Source: Planctomycetia bacterium
Lineage (GTDB): Bacteria; Planctomycetota; Phycisphaerae; Phycisphaerales; SM1A02
Direction: 5' to 3'
Assembly: GCA_005790605.1 (NCBI GenBank)
Contig: SXUI01000071.1
Span: 1-34,349 of the forward strand
Length of the DNA stretch: 34,349 nt
Part shown: positions 16,446 to 26,100 of the stretch, in pieces
Layout: each line of letters starts with the position of its first letter
Numbering within the stretch: the stretch's first letter is position 1
Made by a program: the position numbers and the translations under genes
The notes under the pieces: generated by a model
What the model was told of the DNA's origin: nothing
The model's database searches: none
Seen by the model: the letters and a program-made list of their open reading frames with translations, nothing else

Positions 16446-17647
16446 CGCGCAGGTCCTTCAACGACACGCACACATGCGGCGGCGCGCGTCGCCTTCTTTC
16501 GCGCATCGGATACGGACTTGCCCGTTGCGAGCGCGACGCCCATGCGTCGATAGGGACGCGCAGATGGTTTGCCGAAGATCCGGATTTCAACGCCGTCGAG
16601 TTTGAGCGCGCGCTCGATGCCCGTGTAGGCAGGTTCTTGTTTGATATCGCGGCTCGCGAGAATGACGGCGCTCGCGCTCGGTCCCCGGAGTGTGAGTTTG
16701 GGAATTGGGAGCCCAAGCACAGCGCGGAGATGAAGCTCGAATTCGCTGAGATCTTGCGAGATCATTGTCACCATGCCGGTGTCATGCGGTCGCGGTGAGA
16801 GCTCGCTAAAGATCACCTCTTTCCCGCGCACGAAGAACTCGACTCCAAACAGTCCAGCGCCTTCTGGGCCCGCAATCTCATCCGTGATCTTCTTCGCCAT
16901 CCGCTCCGCTTTCTTGATGAGACCTGGGTTCATGGCGCATGGCATCCACGATTCCTGATAGTCGCCCCGTTCTTGGCGATGCCCGATTGGCGGAACGAAG
17001 AATGTCTTGCGACCGGTCGAGGCGCGATGTTTCACCGTCAGCAACGTGATTTCGTAATCGAACCTGATGAACTCCTCAACGATGACGGTCTTCGTGTCCC
17101 CGCGCATGCCATCGATCGCGTACTTCCATGCCTTCGCGATGTCACTCGGCTTCCGCGCGATGGATTGACCCTTCCCGCTACTGCTCATCACGGGCTTCAC
17201 AACGCAAGGAAGCCCAATGCGGCCGACGGCGGCCACGAGCTCCCGTTCACTCGAGGCATACGCGAATTGCGCAGTCGGCAGTTTTAGATCCCGGGACGCG
17301 AGTGTGCGAATCGCATCGCGATGCATCGTGAGATGTGTGGCGCGCGCTGACGGAATGACCGTGACGCCGGATCGCTCAATCGCAAGCAGTGCTTCGGTGC
17401 GGATCGCTTCGATCTCAGGAACGACATATCGAGGTGCGTGTTTCTTGACGACAGCGCGGACCGCGGTTGCGTCGAGCATGTCAATGACCTCGAATGCATC
17501 CGCAACCTGCATGGCAGGAGCATTCGAATATCGATCGACGGCGATCACACGGCAGCCAAGGCGTTTGGCACAAATGACAAACTCCTTGCCAAGTTCACCT
17601 GAGCCAAGTAAAAGGATCGTGGGCTGACGAGGTGCGGTGCGTTGCAT
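16442..17647 (-). CDS. purT: Formate-dependent phosphoribosylglycinamide formyltransferase PurT
   Basis: PurT makes formyl-GAR from GAR, formate and ATP in purine synthesis and belongs to the ATP-grasp superfamily. From the ATG at 17647 the product has 401 residues. It opens with TILLLGSGELGKEF, the family N-terminal nucleotide fold, followed by VIAVDRYSNAPAMQVA. The ATP-grasp part shows PCVVKPVMSSSGKGQS, VIVEEFIRFDYEITLLT, GLFGVEFFV and FSELSPRPHDTGMVT, which carries the metal ligands. An in-frame ATG at 17683 would add 12 residues; neither start has a good Shine-Dalgarno, and I prefer the shorter because it matches the known N-terminal length. It lies downstream of tpl, with no functional link that I can see. 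Confidence 0.93.
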   Translation of the reverse strand: MQRTAPRQPTILLLGSGELGKEFVICAKRLGCRVIAVDRYSNAPAMQVADAFEVIDMLDATAVRAVVKKHAPRYVVPEIEAIRTEALLAIERSGVTVIPSARATHLTMHRDAIRTLASRDLKLPTAQFAYASSERELVAAVGRIGLPCVVKPVMSSSGKGQSIARKPSDIAKAWKYAIDGMRGDTKTVIVEEFIRFDYEITLLTVKHRASTGRKTFFVPPIGHRQERGDYQESWMPCAMNPGLIKKAERMAKKITDEIAGPEGAGLFGVEFFVRGKEVIFSELSPRPHDTGMVTMISQDLSEFELHLRAVLGLPIPKLTLRGPSASAVILASRDIKQEPAYTGIERALKLDGVEIRIFGKPSARPYRRMGVALATGKSVSDARKKATRAAACVRVVEGPAR

Positions 17648-17692
17648 GGCGCGACAGGGTAGCGCGTCAGGATCGTCGATCATCGAGCGGAA

Positions 17693-19072
17693 TCACGCGA
17701 CGATCGGTTCGAAGCGGGCCTGAAAAAAGCGCAAACGCTTCGGCTCATGCACCATGCGGAGTCCTTGAATCTCGGATCGATGTTCAAACACTTCGATGAT
17801 TGACTCCGCGGTCACATCCATGTGGGCCTGCGTGTACACGCGACGCGGGATGGTCAACCGCACAAGCTCAAGTTTTGGAAAAATCTCCGCACCATCCGGC
17901 GATCGGCCCGCAGAGACCGCTCCTCGTTCCATGGTTCGCACGCCTGAGTCGAGATAGATCGCGGCGGCGAGCGCCTGCGCGGGATACTCGCAGCGCGCGA
18001 GGTGGGGAAGGAATCTCGCGGCATCGAGGTAAATGCCGTGCCCGCCGAGTGGCCGGACGATGGGAACCCCTGCGTCGAGAAGCCGCTGGCCGAGGTAATG
18101 CACTTGACCGACTCGGGCTCGGATGTGCGGTTCCTCGATGGACTCACGGATCCCGACCGCCATCGCGGCCATGTCGCGGCCAGCCATCCCGCCGTAGGTC
18201 TGTAGGCCTTCATGGCACACGAGCAAATTACGCGCCTCTTCGGCAAGCGTGAGGTCGTTGAGCGCGAGGAATCCGCCGATGTTGACAAGGCTGTCTTTCT
18301 TACCCGACATCGTGCATCCGTCCGTCTGATCGCAAATCTCGCGGACGATCTGGGGAATGGTGTGTTGCTCGAACCCAGGCTCACGGCATTTGACGAAGAG
18401 CGCGTTTTCGACACATCGGGTCGCATCGAGATAGACCGGTATGCCATGGTGGTGGCAGAGTGCGCATGTCGCACGGATGTTCTCCATGCTGCATGGTTGG
18501 CCGCCCGCCATGTTGACATTCGTCTCGAGCGAGAGATATGCGATGCCCTTCCTTCCACTTGTGTCGATGAGCCGCTGGAGTTTCGCGAGGTCCACGTTTC
18601 CCTTGAATGGAAACTCGCTTTCGGAGTCGTGTGCTTCGTCGACGATGACATCGATGAAGCGTCCTCCAGCTAACTCTTGGTGATACCGCGTCGTGGTGAA
18701 GTACATGTTGCCGGGGACCCATTGACCAGGCTTGACTTGCAGCTGGCTCAGAATGAACTCGGCACCGCGTCCTTGATGCGTCGGAATGAACTCTCGATAT
18801 CCATACACTTCGTGCACGACGCTCTCGAGCTCGTAGTAGTTGCGTGAACCGGCGTACGCCTCGTCACCACGCATCAGTGCAGACCACTGTCGATCACTCA
18901 TTGCGCTCGTGCCCGAGTCCGTGAGCAGGTCGATGTACACATCTTCACTTCGAAGGAGAAAGGTGTTGAAGCCTGCCGCATCGAGTGCCACGCGTCTTTC
19001 GCGGGGGCTCGTCATCGTGAGCGGTTCCACCATCTTCACTTTCCACGGTTCGGCCCACGATCGCTGTTTCAT
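17693..19072 (-). CDS. tpl: Tyrosine phenol-lyase
   Basis: This PLP enzyme splits L-tyrosine into phenol, pyruvate and ammonia. From the ATG at 19072 (GGAG 8 nt upstream) it has 459 residues, as in Citrobacter TPL (456). Closely matching stretches are IDLLTDSGTSAMSDRQW, GDEAYAGSRNYY, GNMYFTTTRYHQE and GCTMSGKKDSLVNIGGF, with PLP lysine K259. Features that separate TPL from tryptophanase are present: R383 in TMERGAVSAG, which binds the phenol oxygen in TPL; the TTTRYHQE loop; and LRFFQARF near the C-terminus, where tryptophanase has LRHF. It follows the tryptophanase gene by 134 bp on the same strand, and probably arose by an old duplication. Confidence 0.93.
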   Translation of the reverse strand: MKQRSWAEPWKVKMVEPLTMTSPRERRVALDAAGFNTFLLRSEDVYIDLLTDSGTSAMSDRQWSALMRGDEAYAGSRNYYELESVVHEVYGYREFIPTHQGRGAEFILSQLQVKPGQWVPGNMYFTTTRYHQELAGGRFIDVIVDEAHDSESEFPFKGNVDLAKLQRLIDTSGRKGIAYLSLETNVNMAGGQPCSMENIRATCALCHHHGIPVYLDATRCVENALFVKCREPGFEQHTIPQIVREICDQTDGCTMSGKKDSLVNIGGFLALNDLTLAEEARNLLVCHEGLQTYGGMAGRDMAAMAVGIRESIEEPHIRARVGQVHYLGQRLLDAGVPIVRPLGGHGIYLDAARFLPHLARCEYPAQALAAAIYLDSGVRTMERGAVSAGRSPDGAEIFPKLELVRLTIPRRVYTQAHMDVTAESIIEVFEHRSEIQGLRMVHEPKRLRFFQARFEPIVA

Positions 19073-19137
19073 GCATGCACTCCAGATTGGCAGGACGGCG
19101 TCTTGCCCTCCATAGGGAAAGACTGATAAGAATATCC

Positions 19138-19143
19138 ATAATA
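19138..19143 (-). promoter_or_regulatory. Possible -10 box upstream of tpl
   Basis: TATTAT on the minus strand, in the most AT-rich part of the 134-bp tna-tpl gap, lies 66 bp before the tpl start. No convincing -35 box is found at the right spacing. It suggests tpl may have its own promoter. Confidence 0.3.
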
Positions 19144-19206
19144 CCACGCATTCCCTTCAAAAAGCGTGCGTTCTTGCGTCGAACCTCGGACATGACGCGG
19201 TGGGTG

Positions 19207-20634
19207 CTACCGAGTGGAGCACGCCATCACACGCGTTGCTTCGTAGAGTTCCGCGCCGCATGGTTCGAGTCTCGCGGAGAAGTGGCGCAACACGAGCGGA
19301 GCACGGACGATGTGCATGCCATTGATTTGTTCTCGCCGCGCGTGCACGCGCACGAGCACCTCGACGAGATAGTCAACATGACTCTGGGTGTAGACCCGTC
19401 TTGGAAACGCGAGGCGCACAAGTTCTTGCGCCGCGGGCCGCTCGGTTCCGTCCGGTTGTTGACCAAACATCATGCTCCCGATCTCACAGGCGCGGACGCC
19501 CCCCTCGAGGTAGATCGCCGCGGCAAGGCTGCAACCTGGATACTGGTTCCATGGAATGTGGGGAAGCATCGCGGCTGCGTCGAGATACAGCGCGTGGCCG
19601 CCCGGCGGTGTAAGCATCGGAATTCCAGCGTCTTCAAGCCGCTCGGCAAGATACGCAATGCTCCGGATGCGATACCGAAGATACTCCTCATCGAGCGCTT
19701 CGTAGAGTCCGACCGCAATCGCCTCAAGGTCGTACCCCGCGAGACCTCCATAGGTTGGAAATCCCTCCGTTAGAATGAGGTTTGCGCGACAAAGCTCGAC
19801 GACGGATGGATCGTTGATCGCAAGAAATCCGCCGATGTTCGCCATCCCGTCCTTTTTTGCGCTCATCGTGCAACCGTCGACGCACGCAAACATGTCGCGC
19901 GCGATGGCGAGAGGGGATCGTGTGGCTTGTCCATCCTCGCGCATGTGAATGAACCAGGCATTCTCCGCAAATCGGCACGCGTCGAGATAAAACGGGACGC
20001 CGTGGCGCGTGCACATCTCGCGCGTTGCTCGGATGTTCGCGAGGCTGACGGGCTGCCCGCCGCCGGAATTGTTCGTCACGGTAATCATGACGAACGGAAC
20101 TCGGCCTTTGTGCTCGATGAGCGTGGCTTCGAGTCTTGCGAGGTCGATGTTTCCCTTAAAGGGGGCGTTTCGTTCGGCGCGACTTTGCAGGCAGGGGAGA
20201 TCGATCGCAGTCGCGCCTCGGTGCTCGATGTTCGCGCGCGTCGTGTCGAAGTGCGTGTTGTTCGGGACGACATCACCAGGATGGACAAGCGCGCCCATGA
20301 GGATGCGCTCGGCGGCTCGGCCCTGGTGTGTGGGAATGACATGTGCGAGTCCGGTGATGTCGCGCACTGCAGATTCAAATCGATAGAACGAGTCTGCGCC
20401 TGCGTAGGTCTCGTCACCGCGCATCATCATGCTCCACTGTTGCGCAGAGAGCGCACCTGTGCCTGAGTCCGTCAGCAAATCGAGGAGCACATCTTGGCCG
20501 CGAAGCGCAAAGAGATTCCAACCTGCAGCACGAAGCGCGGCATCTCGTTGCGCACGTGTGGTGCGCCGAAGTGGTTCCACACTCTTGATGCGAAATGGCT
20601 CGATGATGGTTCGAAAGGGCTTTTCGGTTGGCAT
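19207..20634 (-). CDS. tnaA: Tryptophanase (L-tryptophan indole-lyase)
   Basis: TnaA splits L-tryptophan into indole, pyruvate and ammonia with PLP. The 475-residue product has the family N-terminus EPFRIKSVEPLRRTTRAQR, LDLLTDSGTGALSAQQW and PLP lysine K261 in GCTMSAKKDGMANIGGF. Residues that mark tryptophanase, not TPL, are seen: ACEIGSMMFG with I385 where TPL has Arg, FDTTRANIE in place of the TPL FTTTRYHQE, and LRHFSARL with H451 near the C-terminus. The monovalent-cation and PLP regions look complete. No tnaC-like leader peptide with a Trp codon is obvious in the 130 bp upstream, so regulation probably differs from that in E. coli. No tnaB permease gene is adjacent. Confidence 0.9.
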   Translation of the reverse strand: MPTEKPFRTIIEPFRIKSVEPLRRTTRAQRDAALRAAGWNLFALRGQDVLLDLLTDSGTGALSAQQWSMMMRGDETYAGADSFYRFESAVRDITGLAHVIPTHQGRAAERILMGALVHPGDVVPNNTHFDTTRANIEHRGATAIDLPCLQSRAERNAPFKGNIDLARLEATLIEHKGRVPFVMITVTNNSGGGQPVSLANIRATREMCTRHGVPFYLDACRFAENAWFIHMREDGQATRSPLAIARDMFACVDGCTMSAKKDGMANIGGFLAINDPSVVELCRANLILTEGFPTYGGLAGYDLEAIAVGLYEALDEEYLRYRIRSIAYLAERLEDAGIPMLTPPGGHALYLDAAAMLPHIPWNQYPGCSLAAAIYLEGGVRACEIGSMMFGQQPDGTERPAAQELVRLAFPRRVYTQSHVDYLVEVLVRVHARREQINGMHIVRAPLVLRHFSARLEPCGAELYEATRVMACSTR

Positions 20635-20715
20635 GGTGGAACTCGGCTGTGAGCGATCCTAACGCGCTGTTGCACATCCCATGGAGAAAAGAACCCACAC
20701 GCGACACGGACAATT

Positions 20716-20730
20716 TGGCAGGAATTGCCA
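20716..20730. promoter_or_regulatory. Inverted repeat TGGCA-N5-TGCCA in the tnaA/VOC divergent gap
   Basis: A perfect 5-bp inverted repeat with 5-bp spacing lies 35 bp before the VOC start and 82 bp before the tnaA start. Its place in a divergent promoter region suits an operator. The family of any binding protein is not clear. Confidence 0.3.
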
Positions 20731-20764
20731 CGCGAGATGGCGATTTTTCGTTACGGTGCACAGC

Positions 20765-21577
20765 ATGAGCAATCCAAGCACGACCACTGCTGATGCATCC
20801 GCCACCGCCCAACTCGGTGTCTTCTGTTGGATCGAACTTCACACCCGTACCCGCGCGCAGGCTCGCGCGTTTTTTACAAAGGTCGTCGGCTGGACGATCA
20901 AGTCATGCGAAGGGTCGGGGTGCCCTGATGGAAATGTGTATGAAGAGTGGATTGCGTCAGATGGCGCGACGATCGGAGGGATGATGGATATGCCTCCAGG
21001 TGTGCCGGCGTTCGTTCCGTCGAACTTTGCGACCTATGTCAATGTCGCAGATGTCGACGCCTCGGTCGCGCGCGTGCCAGGCCTAGGCGGCAAGGTCATC
21101 ATGCCGCCGATGGACATTCCGAGCGTCGGACGATTCGCCGTGGTCGCCGATCCCACCGGTGCGTGCGTCAACCTGTTCAAGGGCATTGCGATGCACGGAA
21201 CCACCGCGCCAGTATCACATCCTGGCCACTTCTGCTGGAACGAGTTGATGACGACGGACCCGAAGGCCGCGGGCGCGTTTTACACCGCACTACTCGGATA
21301 CTCCACGACATCGATGCCCATGCCGAGTGGTGAGTACACAATGTTTGTTCGCGAGGGCACCGCCGACTGCTTTGTTGGTGGCATGATGCAGTCCGAAGGA
21401 CACTCGTGTTGGCTTCCTTATGTCTGTGTGACGAATGTGGACGCGTGCGTCGCGATTGCGGCAGCGGAAGGCGGTCGTGTGTTGCACGCACCAAGCGATG
21501 TTCCTGGCTTCGGGAGATCCGCAGTCATCGCAGATCCATCGGGTGCAGCGCTCGGATTGTTTACGCCTGCGGCTTAA
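20765..21577 (+). CDS. Two-domain VOC (glyoxalase/extradiol dioxygenase-like) protein
   Basis: A 270-residue protein made of two tandem VOC modules. The first (about 15-135) runs from GVFCWIELHTRTRAQARAFF to GRFAVVADPTGACVNLFK; the second (about 145-268) from GHFCWNELMTTDPKAAGAFY to GRSAVIADPSGAALGLFTP. Each module has the 'GxFcWnEL' start and 'VADPxGA' end of the group often labelled 'VOC family / glyoxalase-like', such as hydroxylase partners in Streptomyces (CFP30B type). The catalytic metal ligands of true glyoxalase I cannot be confirmed, and no substrate can be named. I start at the ATG at 20765, since upstream sequence is Arg-rich and non-homologous. The next gene begins 2 bp after the stop. 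Confidence 0.82.
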   Translation: MSNPSTTTADASATAQLGVFCWIELHTRTRAQARAFFTKVVGWTIKSCEGSGCPDGNVYEEWIASDGATIGGMMDMPPGVPAFVPSNFATYVNVADVDASVARVPGLGGKVIMPPMDIPSVGRFAVVADPTGACVNLFKGIAMHGTTAPVSHPGHFCWNELMTTDPKAAGAFYTALLGYSTTSMPMPSGEYTMFVREGTADCFVGGMMQSEGHSCWLPYVCVTNVDACVAIAAAEGGRVLHAPSDVPGFGRSAVIADPSGAALGLFTPAA

Positions 21578-21579
21578 GG

Positions 21580-22401
21580 ATGCGGGCAGCGCATTTCATC
21601 CTTTATGTGCGAGAACAAACAGCGAGCGCGCGTTTCTACGCGAGCGCGCTCGGCATTGTTCCTCGGCTCGATGTTCCGGGGATGACAGAGTTCATGCTTC
21701 GTGACGGATGCGTGCTCGGTCTTATGCCGTGTGCGGGCGCGCGCAGATTGCTTCCGACGGCCTTTCGTCAAGGGGTCGAAGACGATCGTCTACCGCACTG
21801 CGAGTTGTATCTACTTGTGGCCGACGCGCAGGAGGCACACGCGCGTGCCCTCGCGGCGGGAGCGACGGAAGTCTCTGCGGTCATGCGGCGTGATTGGGGG
21901 GATGACGCTGGATACTGCTTCGATGTCGATGGACATGTGATTGCATTCGCGCAGCGGTCAAATGCGGTGTGCGACGCGAGTGATGTGTCCGAGATCGAAC
22001 GGCTCTGGGAGGCGTGGTGCCGATCTCTTGAGCAGAAAGACCTTGATGCGCTCATGCGTTCGTACGCAGCGGATGTGAAGTTCTTCGATGTGAAGCCGCC
22101 ACTCGAATCAATCGGTATCGAGCGGCTTCGATCGTGTTGGGCGCAGTGCTTCACCTACTTTCCAACCACGCTTCGAGCAGAGACACGCGACCTCGCCGTG
22201 CAAGTGAGTGGCGACCTTGCCTTCCTTGCCTGCCAGCTTCGGTTTGGACCCGCGCCGGACTTTCAGAAGAAACCTCCGCCGTGGTTTCGCGTAACGCGCT
22301 GTTACTCCCGGCAGTCACAGGAGTGGCGCATTGTGCACGAACATTGCTCGATGCCATTCGATCCGCACACTGGAGCGGTCGTGTTCAACTCGGAATGTTG
22401 A
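21580..22401 (+). CDS. VOC - NTF2-like (SnoaL/DUF4440) fusion protein
   Basis: A 273-residue two-domain protein. Residues 1-127 form a VOC module of the bleomycin-resistance type: HFILYVREQTASARFYASAL, then CELYLLVADAQEAHARALAAG and GYCFDVDGHVIAFAQ. Residues about 135-262 form an NTF2-like domain of the SnoaL/ketosteroid-isomerase-like type: IERLWEAWCRSLEQKDLDALM, SYAADVKFFDVKPPL and WRIVHEHCSMPF. The ATG at 21580 lies 2 bp after the preceding VOC gene, so they form an operon. Both parts are small-molecule-binding folds. The substrate is unknown; detoxification or tailoring of a small metabolite is a guess. The end overlaps the convergent membrane-protein gene by 17 bp. Confidence 0.8.
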   Translation: MRAAHFILYVREQTASARFYASALGIVPRLDVPGMTEFMLRDGCVLGLMPCAGARRLLPTAFRQGVEDDRLPHCELYLLVADAQEAHARALAAGATEVSAVMRRDWGDDAGYCFDVDGHVIAFAQRSNAVCDASDVSEIERLWEAWCRSLEQKDLDALMRSYAADVKFFDVKPPLESIGIERLRSCWAQCFTYFPTTLRAETRDLAVQVSGDLAFLACQLRFGPAPDFQKKPPPWFRVTRCYSRQSQEWRIVHEHCSMPFDPHTGAVVFNSEC

Positions 22402-23128
22402 TCGATCGGCGGCGAAACATCCACGCCAGCATGAGTCCCAAAGTAACGCCGAACACGAGGTGCGCCGCGAGCGTGACGATCACGAAGGTTGCCGTCGACT
22501 CGATCATGAAGAACTGTGTATATGGACTCAGGAGCAGTCCGCCTTCGATGCCAGCGGCGAAGAGCGCGCCTGCGACCGCACACTTCGCGTAGCTCCACTC
22601 GCGGTGCGCAGAGGCGTAAAGCGTTGCGAACATGATTCCAAAGGTCGCTCCGTTACTCAGGTGGTAGAGCCATCCCACGAGGTGGGCCCGCAGGGGATAG
22701 CCGGCGCCCCACGCATATCCGGGCTCGTTCACGGACACGCCTTGCTCGATCGTTTGACCGAGAAGCATCGCTCCGAAGCGTGGAAAGACTTTGAATAGAG
22801 GCATTTGCGGAACGCCGAGCGCTCGCAAGCTCCACGCGTCTGCGAACACGAACGGAAGTCGGAAACAGTCATACGCGAGCGCGCTCACAATTCCCGCAAT
22901 GGCCGCGACGGCAATGATCTTCGAGATCTCGGGATCGCTCGCTCGCCATGCGTACAGTGCCAGTGTCAGGAGTAGAGTCGTCGAAGGAACCACGAGCGCG
23001 AGGCACAGGGTTCGCATGTCGCCGATGCCATACATCTCGGCGAGTAAGCAGGCGAGAGATGTCGAGGCGAGCGCAAAGATGAGTGCGCGCAGCCGAAAAT
23101 CCCATCGCAGCGTGCGTGTCAAACTCAT
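22385..23128 (-). CDS. Six-helix integral membrane protein coupled to the RND pump
   Basis: I do not recognise a family. The 247-residue protein has hydrophobic segments at about 13-31, 38-60, 70-88, 151-172, 182-200 and 212-236, with a 60-residue polar loop (90-150) containing FPRFGAMLLGQTIEQG and NEPGYAWGAGYPLRAH. Polar residues inside the membrane part include WLYHLSNGATFG (H156, N159) and EGGLLLSPY (E195). The C-terminus is basic (MFRRRSINIPS). The ATG at 23128 overlaps the RND pump stop as ATGA, so production is coupled to the pump. It may be an accessory subunit or a separate lipid/small-molecule transporter; sequence alone does not decide. Confidence 0.72.
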   Translation of the reverse strand: MSLTRTLRWDFRLRALIFALASTSLACLLAEMYGIGDMRTLCLALVVPSTTLLLTLALYAWRASDPEISKIIAVAAIAGIVSALAYDCFRLPFVFADAWSLRALGVPQMPLFKVFPRFGAMLLGQTIEQGVSVNEPGYAWGAGYPLRAHLVGWLYHLSNGATFGIMFATLYASAHREWSYAKCAVAGALFAAGIEGGLLLSPYTQFFMIESTATFVIVTLAAHLVFGVTLGLMLAWMFRRRSINIPS

Positions 23129-26100
23129 GGAGTGTGCGGGGAAGAGTGAGGCGCAGCGTGGTTCGCACTGTCATTAATCCCCCAGAGATGTCGCAAGCAA
23201 CGGCGAGCGTCTTCAAGGATCAAGAGATTCGCTGGGAGGATGACGAGCGTGAGAATCGTCGCGCTCAAGAGGCCCGCAGAGATTGCAATACCCATCGGGA
23301 TTAAGAACCTTGCCTGGAACGACTGCTCGAGCAGCAACGGAAGAATTCCAAAGATTGTTGTTCCTGTCGTGAGCAGAATAGGTCTTAGACGCGAGGCGCC
23401 GGAGTTCACGAGGGAGTCAGCCAAGCCCTCTCCGCCGCGCCGCCGTTCATTGGCAAACTCGACGAGGATGAGTGAGTTGTTGACGACGATGCCGCTGAGC
23501 GCCACGGTTCCGATGAGAGAGAGGAAGGTGAGTGGGTATCCCATGCAGAGGTGCCCCCACACGACACCGATGAGCCCGAATGGAATCGCAATCATGACCG
23601 CGAGCGGTTGGGTGTAGGTGCCGAAGAGCCAAGCGAGGACGACATAGATCAGGAGGAGCGCGGCGAGAAATGCGTAGGGGAGTGACGCAAAGGCGTCGTT
23701 GAGATCCTTTTGACGACCCGCCTCTGCGATGTTGACGCCGGGAATGTCGTGTTGAATCGCGCTGAGATCAGCGGCGAGAGCGCGAGTGATGTCTTCAGGA
23801 ATCGTGGCCGCGGAACAATCCGCTGTCACAGTAATCGCTCGCTGTCGATCGACGCGTTTGATCGCGGCGTATGCGTTTGTCTCCGTGACATCTGCAATCT
23901 CTGCGAGTGGAACCCGCCCGCCTTGCGGCGTGCTGATCCAAAGATCAGTGATGGAATCAACTCTTGCCCGCGAGTCGTCATCGAGCCGAACTCGTACATC
24001 AATATCTTCGCGATCGGCAGAGTAGGTGTGCGCATCAAGCCCAAACAGGATGCCACGCACCTGGCGTGCCACGTCGGTCGTTGTGAACCCCATGGCGGCG
24101 GCGCCCTCGCGCAGTTTCACTTGCAGTTCTCGCTGCGTGCTGAGGTCGTCATCGGTGATGCCATACACGCCATCGAACTTGCCGAGCGCGAGCTTCAGTC
24201 GCGCCGCGGCTTCGCGCGCGAGACGCACATCCTGTGAGCGAATCTGGTAGGTGATGTCCGTGCCCGACGGTCCGCCTGCAATCTCGCGGTAGAGCACGCT
24301 TTCTGCTTCGTCGACGACGCCGACATGCGCTCGCACCTCGTCCATCACGGTGGTGGAGTCCCGTACGCGAGTTTCGACGGGGTAGAGCTCGACATAAATT
24401 TGGCCAACATGCGCCGCAGCTGCGTCCGGCTGTCCGGTCTCGAAGTTTGTGCTCTGCCCGAGGATGGAACTGAATCCACGAACTTCCTCGGGCATGGCGA
24501 GCGCTTCTTCGAATCGATGCACCACCGCGGAGGTTGCTGCTTGCGTTGAACCGATGGGAAGTCGAATGTCGATGATGATGGTTTCAGCGTCTTCGGTCGG
24601 GAGAAAGACGAAGGGGAGCCGACCCCCAGCAACCATGCCGAGGCTCGCGATGAGCACGCCGAGCGTCGCGCTCGTCGCCGCGTATCGATGCACGATGCAA
24701 TAGCGTGCAAACGACGAGTATTTCTGCTGCAGCATCGGGACGAACTGCGTCTCTCGCCAAGTTTCGAATCGGCGCCATTGCTGACCGAGCCAGCCGACCT
24801 TTCGCGTACGCATGCCGGCAATCGCGTGCGACATGTGCGAGGGAAGAATCACCATCGTCTCCACGACGCTTGACCCAAGCGCGACGGCTGCGACGATGGG
24901 AAGTGCGGAGAGCAAATCTCCCATTCGTCCCGCGATGTACGCAAGCGGAAGAAACGCCAGGATGATCGCCGCTCCATTGGTGACGATCGGCCAGAACACA
25001 CTCTTGGTTCCCTTGATGGCGGCGTCATCCGCATCTTCGCCATGCGCACTTCGTTGGATGATGATGTCGGCCACGACGATTGCGTCGTCGGCGAGCATGC
25101 CGACAACGATCAAGAGCCCAAACATCGTCACCATGTTGAGCGTGACATCGAGCGCCCACATCGTCAATGCAGTGCAGCCGATGGAGACAAAGATCCCGGA
25201 CATCACCCACCACGCCGCGCGTACATTCATAAAGAGGACCATCACGATGAGCACGAGCGCTGATCCCTGGAGTGCGTCATTCGTGAGAAGATCGAGTCGA
25301 CCTTCGATGATGCGCGCGAGATCGTTGTGCGCAGAGATGGCGCAAGGAATTGGTGTTCGGCGATTTGCGTCCTCTCCGAGCGCATATCCCGCGGAGCGAT
25401 CAGAGCCGTGCAGCAGTCCCGTGACGCGGTTCCACACGCTGCCGGGTTCAAGCGGAATGCCTTGTCGCCCCGCGACATATCCGCGAACCATTTCCGCGAT
25501 CCGCACAGCGTCTTCATCGCTCGTCTTGAAAATGACGAGGCTCATCGCAGGCTTTCCGTTGAATCGCCGACCAACTTGCAGGTCAGCAAAGCCATCGCTG
25601 ACCGTGGCCACATCGCCAACGGTGACGAGTTGCCCCGTCGGCGTGGCGCGAAGCGGAATGTGTCGTATCGCGTCGGCGCGCTCGGCAGTACCGAGCGTGC
25701 GAACGCCTATGTTTGCGCCTCCCGTGCGCATCGTGCCCGATGGGCTCTCGCGCATCCAGGCTTCGATCACATCGGCAACCTGCGAGAGTCGGAGTCCGTC
25801 GCGCGCGAGCGCAGCGCGATTGACATCGACGCGCAGTTGATAGGGCCGCGCGCCCGTCATCACGATCGCGCCCATGCCTTGCATCGAGCGCAAGTCGTCA
25901 CTCACACTTTGCGCCGCGCGTTTGAGCGAAGCCTCACCGCAATCGCCATAGAGCGAGAGCAGGATCACGGGGAAGTTCGGCTTCATTTCCGTCACACGCA
26001 CGCGCTCTGCGTCCGCCGGAAGATCTTGAAGTCCGTCGACCGCGATGCGAACATCGTCGATGGCCTGATCAAGATCCGTTCCATCGTCGAATTCAACGAG

